Assembly: GCA_029891345.1 (NCBI GenBank)
Contig: CM057006.1
Coordinates: forward strand, 46,257,556 to 46,321,555
DNA length: 64,000 nucleotides
Direction: 5' to 3'
DNA from: Dryococelus australis
Taxonomy: Eukaryota; Arthropoda; Insecta; Phasmatodea; Phasmatidae
In this document: piece by piece, positions 57,989-64,000 of the stretch
Position numbering within the stretch: position 1 is the stretch's first letter
Layout of the letters: each line of letters opens with the position of its first letter
Notes under the pieces: model-generated
What the model was told of the DNA's origin: nothing
What the model saw: the letters and a program-made list of their open reading frames with translations, nothing else
Databases searched by the model: none
Translations under genes and position numbers: made by a program

Positions 57989-58706
57989 AAGCTGTTCGCA
58001 GGTAACTGAGCACTTTTGAAATCAATAACCACTACCCCTTAAGGGGACTATGTAGCTGCGCGTCCAATGTCAAGAAACGAGGGAGCGATAAGGGCTAAAC
58101 TAACACGCACGCCTAGGGCCTCATCGCTCCTACGCGCAAGCCGTGCAGTGTTTCAGTCCTAACGTTTTACTGTATAAACTAGATCTGTAACTGCGAGGTT
58201 TTATTACACGCGATGAAAGTAAACACAAATGAAACCACCTACGTATAATCTTACTTCTCTCTTACCGCTTAAAGAAACTTCATGCGCAAGCTTTAAAAAT
58301 ACGATATTTGACCTTTTCCACGATTTATTTCTCCATTAATACACTTAACATAATAAAAGTAAAAATATAGTGACATAGACAATAGTTTTTTTTATCCTTT
58401 CTGGCAAAACTTCGTATTTCCAGAACATTTATTTACCGAGACAAGCGTTTACGCGCAAACAACGGTTTCACAGGAAACGTTTCAGTACCCTCAACACCAC
58501 ATATTTGGAAGAGAGTCAATTAAATTCGTGAGCGCTTGAACTCATTTAATATCACATAGTATAGACCTACACTTAATCGAAGCATGAATAAAGTCAGTGG
58601 ATCCAGAGCAATATTAATTTTACATATAGCGGAAGGATACAAAAACCGACAGAGAACTAGATCCTCATCAGGACTTTAAAAATTGCTCCATTAACGTCTA
58701 ACAGCC
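57989..58706 (+). mobile_element. MITE-A split by an FB1 arm
   Basis: The 5' end AGCTGTTCGCAGGTAACTGA, GCACTTTTGAAATCAATAAC, CACTACCCC stops at 58038. The 3' end (CTACACTTAATCGAAGCATG, AATAAAGTCAGTGGATCC, AGCGGAAGGATAC, ATCAGGACTTTAAAAATTGC) resumes at about 58562. The segment between is an FB1 arm plus about 70 bp of unrecognised sequence. Strongly diverged. Confidence 0.65.
58039..58488 (+). mobile_element. FB1 single arm inside MITE-A
   Basis: TTAAGGGGACTATGTAGCTG at the left, then CCTAGGGCCTCATCGCTCCT, GCCGTGCAGTGTTTCAGTCC, TTTATTTACCGAGACAAGCG and CAGGAAACGTTTCAGTACC. This is one complete FB1 arm from outer end to near the palindromic centre, without its partner. Confidence 0.85.
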
Positions 58707-59485
58707 CATACAATTCTTCAAAGTAAACTTGTGTACGCATTTGCAATCTATTCCTTTAAGAAATATTATGCTTAAAAATTGTCCGGAAAATAACTGTAAA
58801 GATAAATCAGAGCAAACATTATTTTGCGACTTTCAAACTAATAAAAGACAGCATTTTCATACTAATTTACCCACATAAACTACGAAAACACAGGCGAGAA
58901 TTTTAAAGGAGAATGTAACTTGTAATAAAGTCCCACCAATGATATGTTAGGGCCATCACTTGAGAGGAAACAGGACGTATCTTATCACAGCTAGATAACG
59001 TCTTTTAACGCAAAAAAAAAAAACGGTCGATTCAACAAAGGCAATTTTTAATACTATAAAACATGGTAATCAGCTTGAAATGACATAAAAATGGTCATGT
59101 AAAAAATTCCAAATCAATAGAAGTCTTCAACAGTTTTTGTAAACGAAACATCTGGCGTGAACTTATAAACCCACGCATTCAAATCCCGCAGTTGTGAGGA
59201 CACATGGCATACTGCAACGCAACTTCATGCACTGTGCGTAGAGGTGACGGAGTAAATAGATACCTTTTCTACTGTTGCCCTTATAGCTTCCTTACATTTT
59301 GAGTATTAATCGCACAAGTAGACGGGCGCCACCAGGTTAAGTTACCCGACAATTACTCACCTGGCACATCTAACCTCACACTGATAAACCAGCCCTTGAA
59401 AAGTCTGTATGTATACACAAGTGTATACATATATGCAAACGTATATGTATCTATATACACACACAGTCACTACAAAATATTGTTA
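58707..59485. other. Unassigned AT-rich sequence
   Basis: No gene recognised. Ends in a degenerate TATG/CATA-rich stretch at 59403-59466. Confidence 0.4.
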
Positions 59486-59969
59486 AAGCCTGTTCACGAT
59501 AAAGTGAGCACTTTTGTAATTAAATTTAGAAAAAGTCACTGCCTCTGCCTGCATATATTATAACGGGCGCATTGAGTGGCATGCGCCCAATAAAGTTGAT
59601 AACGAAGGATGGAAAGTAGTTCCATATCTTAACGTCTAATAAAAAGTGTTAGTTAACCATTTGTGATAAATTATGTCTTTCCCTTTCTGCTTTTTCAATG
59701 CATAGAAGTGTAAGAATGAGCAGATATGTAAAGTATTTATTTTCTTAATACTTTCACAGGTATTATTTGACCGACGCATGAATAAAGTGCTGAGGCCCGT
59801 GGCAATGTTCACCCATCAAGTCGAGCCTAGGACTGGTTAGGACCCTCCAAGTCGATCCTAGGACTGCCTAGCACCCTTAAGTTTAGATATGGCGGAGGAA
59901 TATGCAACGTGCATACAAGTATATCTTAAGCAGGGCTTTCAAAAGTGATCATTTTACCGTGAACAGCCT
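59486..59969 (+). mobile_element. MITE-A with a 77-bp internal insertion
   Basis: AGCCTGTTCACGATAAAGTG to GGGCTTTCAAAAGTGATCAT and TTTACCGTGAACAGCC. At 59810-59886 an extra segment interrupts GGCAATGTT...GGCGGAGGAATA. It holds two 31-bp repeats (CAAGTCGAGCCTAGGACTGG and CAAGTCGATCCTAGGACTGC as their starts). Confidence 0.93.
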
Positions 59970-60081
59970 ACACATGCCTGCTGCTGTGCATCGCTTCCCT
60001 TACCCCATCGACCCACTGGAGCGAGTGAAGGTGTGTGTCAAGGCCGGATAAGTTACCCGATGAGTGTGAGGATATTTACAC

Positions 60082-60153
60082 GAGTGCCGCTGCCACGATA
60101 ATCCTGAGTGCCGCTGCCACGATAATCCTGAGTGCCGCTGCCACGATAATCCT
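60082..60153. repeat. 24-bp tandem repeat, three copies
   Basis: GAGTGCCGCTGCCACGATAA TCCT three times without difference. The overlapping minus frame at 60076-60270 reads it as a repeated IIVAAALR peptide and is not called a gene. Confidence 0.95.
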
Positions 60154-60332
60154 ATCGGGACTCGTGCCGTCTTCAGTCTTTTGAAAGGATAGAACGTCTG
60201 GATTTATCGTTAAAGAATGTTCTGTCCATGCGCGAATCGAATAAGGCATTTGGATTTGGAATGATGGCAATACACAGGAAATATGTGTAAATAATGAGAG
60301 TTAACAAATATAAGACACCGTGATAAGGGCTA

Positions 60333-60570
60333 TAGGCTATCCGCGGTACGGTGAGCACTTTCTAAGGCCCTCCCAACATGCATTAATCACTGATAAATAT
60401 ATCTTATGGCAGCCTCAGGCATTAACTTTTGTGAATGGTGAAACGTATACATAGTTTTTTTGGCCACGTTGCAATGTTTATATTAAAAAGCAACAGGAAG
60501 ATAGAAATTGGGTGAAAGAAAAATTTTATAAGGGCCTTAGAAAGTGTTCACTTTACCGTGTAACGGCCTA
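60333..60570 (-). mobile_element. MITE-D, complete
   Basis: TAGGCTATCCGCGGTACGGT, AAGGCCCTCCCAACATGCAT, GCAGCCTCAGGCATTAACTT, GAATGGTGAAACGTATAC and the end GGGCCTTAGAAAGTGTTCAC, TTTACCGTGTAACGGCCTA. The inner part aligns with reversed MITE-B (AATAAATATA, GCCTCAGACATTAACTTT). Confidence 0.9.
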
Positions 60571-60623
60571 TAATTAGAATTTAGATAAACAAATATTGCG
60601 CTCACTGAGAATAACATAACTAT

Positions 60624-61047
60624 AGGCTGTTAACGGTAAAATGAGCACTTATGAAAACCCTGCTTAAGATCTAATTAAACGCAAACTGTGTATCCTACCG
60701 TCTTATGTAAAACTAACATTGCCATAGGCCTCACAACTTTATACACGCGTCGGTCAAGAGAAACTGTGACACTATTAGATAAAGTATATATGTTACGAAT
60801 CTGTTCATTTTAGCACTTCGGCGCATCACAAAAATAACAGAAAACGAAAGAAATAGTTTAAAATATCATAAATGCTTGCCTAATACTTTTTATTCGACGT
60901 ATACACATAGAACTACTTTCCTTCCATAGTTACCAACTTAAGTAGGCGTATGTCACTTAGTGCAACCGATAAAAATATATGCAGGTAGGAGCAGTGACAT
61001 TTTTCCACGGTTGATTTCAAAAGTGCTCACTTTATCGTCAACAGCCT
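60624..61047 (-). mobile_element. MITE-A, complete, minus orientation
   Basis: AGGCTGTTAACGGTAAAATG, CCCTGCTTAAGATCTAATTA through TATATGCAGGTAGGAGCAGT to CAAAAGTGCTCACTTTATCG and TCAACAGCCT. All blocks present. Confidence 0.95.
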
Positions 61048-62629
61048 TTGGTAGCGGGGACAGGTAGATTATGTTATAAAGAATAACTGTTTGAATATTT
61101 ATATCATAAATAAATTAAAAGTTAAATTTAGATATTTATTTAAGACCACCATCCCACACGAACCGATACGTCCCTGGCGTCATGTAACAAGATTTTATTG
61201 AGACCAGCACTGCAAATGTTCTGTGAAGCATTAATTTATCAAAACTGAACAATTTACAGCAACTTCAAATTAATTTCACTATCGCAAAAAAGTTGGCGAG
61301 CAACATTTCACATTCACACAAACATTTCACATCGACCACCAATTTTTTTACCCCCCTGTGGTCCCACGACTTGCAACTTCCTGGTCACCGGCGTAGTGAA
61401 AAGTTCTTGAAAGCTGACCACATAAATGAGTAAGCATAAACAATTGCAATGCATTTAAGTTAAGCTGGAAGCTTCGCAACAAAGAGCACATGCGAGGGTG
61501 AACGCTCACGGCCGCACGTTTAAGTGCTAACCTTTTCTATGACATTCCTTTATATCAGCTGCTTTCAGCTTGGCAAACAGTAATGCGACTGCAACAAGAG
61601 TCAATTATTCTCCCCCCCCCCCATCATCAAGTAAACGTACAAGCGGCCTGTCAGTATTTATGGAGGCACACAAAAGCTTACACATGCCGCCCCATTAAGC
61701 GCAATAAAGAGCAATATGAAAATTTTCATTTTTGTTTGTCCAGGGAAAAATAGTTAAGCTCCTGATATCGAAATATTCGCAAAATGTGTAATTTAAATTT
61801 CCTAGTAGCGGGGGGGGGGGGGGGGGGCGGCCACAAAACTCGTTAACACAAACAAGATTTTTTTATTCAAAAATTTATTTCCAAGATTTATTTTCTAAAC
61901 GCTTAACCGTATCTGTTGATGGCAAAACTAAATCCCACGGTCTATTCGGTTCGCGAATTGACATGGCAGAATCTTGAAATAGGGGGGGGGGGGGGGGGGG
62001 GGAATTGCACATATGTCGTTCGTTCGAATATGCAGCCAGACCACGTTCGAAAAATAGCTGTTCACAAATAGAAGCGGCTCCGGCAAGGCCAGCCACAGAC
62101 AGAAAACACAGCGTGTGCGGCAAGCGACGCACGGAAGATTTTGGCGCGACTTATGGAAAAGAACCGATGACCCCTCTTAAGTGGAATCCGACTGCAATTG
62201 ATTCGCTGAAATCTCCGCTCGGCCGATTATTCACAAACAAAGCGGCCGATTTGGGGGTACTTCATAAATAAGAACATAAACTATTTTATATTTGATTTAA
62301 AATAGGAGCTTTTAGACATGACAAGTGATGTTTCAATTATACAAGAATGATATTCCATAGGTTTTATATAGCAAAAAATAAATACGAGGTTTGAAACACA
62401 TAAAATAAATTAATCATTCACGAAGAAAGATAAATATAAACTGAGACGTAGTGTGTAGTCTTTTTAAGTCTGACTATAAAAGAAAAGAGAGCCAGCCACA
62501 AAAAAAAAACACCATTCCTCTTTGTATAATTAACCTGATCTCTTGAATAAGGTAATAATAATATATTAATGTAAATTACTTCATTTCTTCAAGTGAATTT
62601 TATTTAATATGGTCGTAAATCACTAAAAA
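61048..62629. other. Unassigned AT-rich sequence with G/C runs
   Basis: Contains an 11-C run (61612-61622), an 18-G run (61810-61827) and a 21-G run (61982-62002). The frames at 61875-62271 are opposed and motif-free. Confidence 0.4.
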
Positions 62630-62866
62630 AGGCTGTTCATCACGATAAAGTGAGCACTTTTCAAGGCCCTCCCAACAGGCATTAACCACTAATAAATATA
62701 CTTTATTGCAGCCTCAGACATTAACTTTTGAGAGTGGTGAAACTATACACCGTATTTATTAGCCACGTGACAATAATGATATTAAAAAGTGGTTTAAACA
62801 TACAAACTGGCCTAAAAGAAAAATTTAGAAGGGCCTTAAAAAGTGCCTTTACCGTGAACAGCCTAT
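62630..62866 (-). mobile_element. MITE-D, complete
   Basis: AGGCTGTTCATCACGATAAA (with an extra ATC), GCACTTTTCAAGGCCCTCCC, CAGGCATTAACCACTAATAA, GCAGCCTCAGACATTAACTT, GAGAGTGGTGAAACTATAC, ending AAGTGCCTTTACCGTGAACA, GCCTA. Confidence 0.92.
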
Positions 62867-63074
62867 GAACGTCGTCAATACCGGGTCAGTGTCGTCGAAC
62901 CGGCAAACAATACGGGGCCTTGGCGATGAACCGTGCCAACATCAATCCCAGTGGCACGACACGGCCGACTGCAGGACCTAGAGGGATGCGCTCCAAAGTC
63001 AACAATAGCGGGCGCGACGCCTACTGAGCCGTGCGCGAATTACAATACGCTCCCAAGAGCACCACGCCGAATTA
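62867..63074. other. Unassigned, GC-richer spacer
   Basis: No recognised feature between MITE-D and FB4. Confidence 0.35.
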
Positions 63075-63765
63075 CAGGTTGTTTTACAAAATTGCATGTC
63101 AATACTTAGCGGAAACATTCCTCACATCTGGAGGATGAAGAAATGTTATATGAAAACAGGTCTGCAAAAGGCTTCGTCTCTTGACTACAGCTAGAAATAC
63201 ATAATATACAGCGTACGGCCAACGGGCTGGATCATGTTACTGTGGAATGCCATTGCAGCATTCATTTGCAGTAGGAAATTCACAGGAGTTATTGCACATG
63301 TGCGAAAGCTTATCGACGGGTCTGAAGAAAGTGTTCAAAATGCCCTTTATCAGCACGAACGCATGCATCAACCCGCCATTGCACGGACTCCCGGATGCGT
63401 TGATGAATCCCTGGAGTATTCATGATAGTTTCGTAACCCGCCACAATAAGGTAACGGAGGGGGCCCACTTCGTCCAATGGGGTTGCATACACAAATGCCT
63501 TTAAATGTCCCCACAGATAAAAGTCTAGTGGAATCAAATCAGGGCTCCGCGGGGGCTGGTATGGGGCTGCCAATTACAGCCGTGATAGTATTCCACTGTA
63601 ACATGATCTAGCCCGCGGGCCGTCCACTTTACGTTATGTATTACGGACTGTAGCAAAGAAACTAACCGTTTGCGGACCTGTGTTCATATGACATTTTTTT
63701 ATCCTCCAGATGTGAGGAATGTTTCCCCTAAGTATCGACAAGCAATTCTTCAACAGCATGTACTG
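63075..63765. mobile_element. FB4 fold-back element carrying a transposase fragment
   Basis: The left arm 63075-63255 (CAATACTTAGCGGAAACATT, CCTCACATCTGGAGGATGAA, GGCTGGATCATGTTACTGTG) is mirrored by the right arm 63580-63765, whose complement reads CGATACTTAGGGGAAACATT, CCTCACATCTGGAGGATAAA, GGCTAGATCATGTTACAGTG. The loop carries the C-terminal part of a transposase on the minus strand. Confidence 0.8.
63310..63570 (-). pseudogene. Tc1/mariner-type transposase, C-terminal fragment
   Basis: An uninterrupted minus-strand frame of about 87 codons reads QPPRSPDLIPLDFYLWGHLK early on and ends near RADKGHFEHFLQTRR before a stop. SPDLxPLDFxLWG is the hallmark around the last catalytic region of a DDE transposase group abundant in insect genomes, and HFEHFL is its usual C-terminus. 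The catalytic Asp residues further upstream would lie where the fold-back arm begins and are absent, so no active enzyme can be made. Confidence 0.8.
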
Positions 63766-63814
63766 GCACACTGCACACTAGCAAGCCACGTACCACACCT
63801 AGAAGATTTTATTT

Positions 63815-64000
63815 TGGCGGGGAAGGAGTAGAGTCGAGATTTGACGCACTTGGACGGCTCTTAACAACGAGGTCTTGAGAGCCGGTGAGGGTGAAATGAC
63901 GTGAGAATGCAGCAATGCCGAAATTCAAGGGCGGAGAAAACCAGCCGACCCGACTGGGGATTGAACCCGGTTCGCCTAGGTGGGGAGGCGAGTAGTCCAA
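63815..64000 (-). mobile_element. SINE-S, minus strand, cut by window end
   Basis: Reading leftward, GGACTACTCGCCTCCCCACC, B-box region GGTTCAATCCCC, then GCATTCTCACGTCATTTCAC and CCTCACCGGCTCTCAAGACC to AGAGCCGTCCAAGTGCG. Part of the body between the B box and GCCCTTGAATTTCGG is missing. The very start of the tRNA head lies beyond base 64000. Confidence 0.85.

Noticed and set aside
60076-60270. Small repeat protein with IIVAAALR units
   Set aside because: It is a translation of three identical 24-bp tandem units with no coding context.
6803-62866. CRISPR-like array of regularly repeated sequences
   Set aside because: The repeats are dispersed over the window, occur in both orientations, are 230-420 bp long with inverted ends, and are eukaryotic MITEs.

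Overview
This is AT-rich, gene-poor eukaryotic nuclear DNA. It has long intergenic or intronic stretches, many homopolymer and dinucleotide runs, tRNA-derived SINEs, Tc1/mariner-type transposase remnants, TATAAATA-bearing LTR-like sequences, and dozens of short inverted-repeat elements. That combination, with transposase fragments of the SPDLxPLDFxLWG and WTDESR/QDNAPDH kinds, best fits an arthropod, probably an insect with a large repeat-laden genome; this is inference, and no species can be named from the sequence. No complete protein-coding gene, rRNA or functional tRNA was found. Almost all open frames are chance or transposon-derived.

The dominant content is a lineage of non-autonomous inverted-repeat elements (MITEs), named locally A, B, C and D. 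All have ends related to AGGCTGTTCACGRTAAAGTG. A (about 420 bp) and C (about 410 bp) are homologous to each other along their terminal parts. B (about 235 bp) and D (about 240 bp) are homologous to each other internally. All four share the same type of terminus, so the window holds two clades apparently mobilised by one end-recognition system. About 35 copies and fragments lie in both orientations from base 1 to 62,866. Several are nested in one another, and one nesting (15231-16046) supports a TA target duplication.

A second layer is four fold-back (near-palindromic) elements. FB1 is a 929-bp palindrome at 41488-42416, with single arms at 1810, 23742 and 58039. FB2 is inserted into a MITE-B at 32890-33624, with one arm also at 9141. 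FB3 is at 18073-18838 with a MITE-B in its loop. FB4 is at 63075-63765 and carries the C-terminal part of a DDE transposase. A third layer is an 8-copy tRNA-derived SINE family (SINE-S), one different tRNA-headed SINE (25290-25480), a solo LTR with near-perfect target duplication (8024-8695), a second LTR-like block (about 42610-43209), and a decayed Tc1-like element with an internal 207-bp tandem duplication (33738-35132).

Candidate host sequence is sparse. A GC-rich minus-strand piece at 22309-22484 looks like a first coding exon, with an ATG in good context and a CAG/GTA donor. A short minus-strand piece at 41200-41308 has exon-like codon use. Several CpG-rich or motif-dense islands (31600-31900, 35141-35640, 37480-37870, 38500-38865, 55690-56035) could be regulatory. 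If either exon is real, much of the window is intron or upstream flank of a minus-strand gene. Long stretches such as 9433-11411, 16047-18072, 48974-52636 and 53066-55403 hold nothing I recognise.
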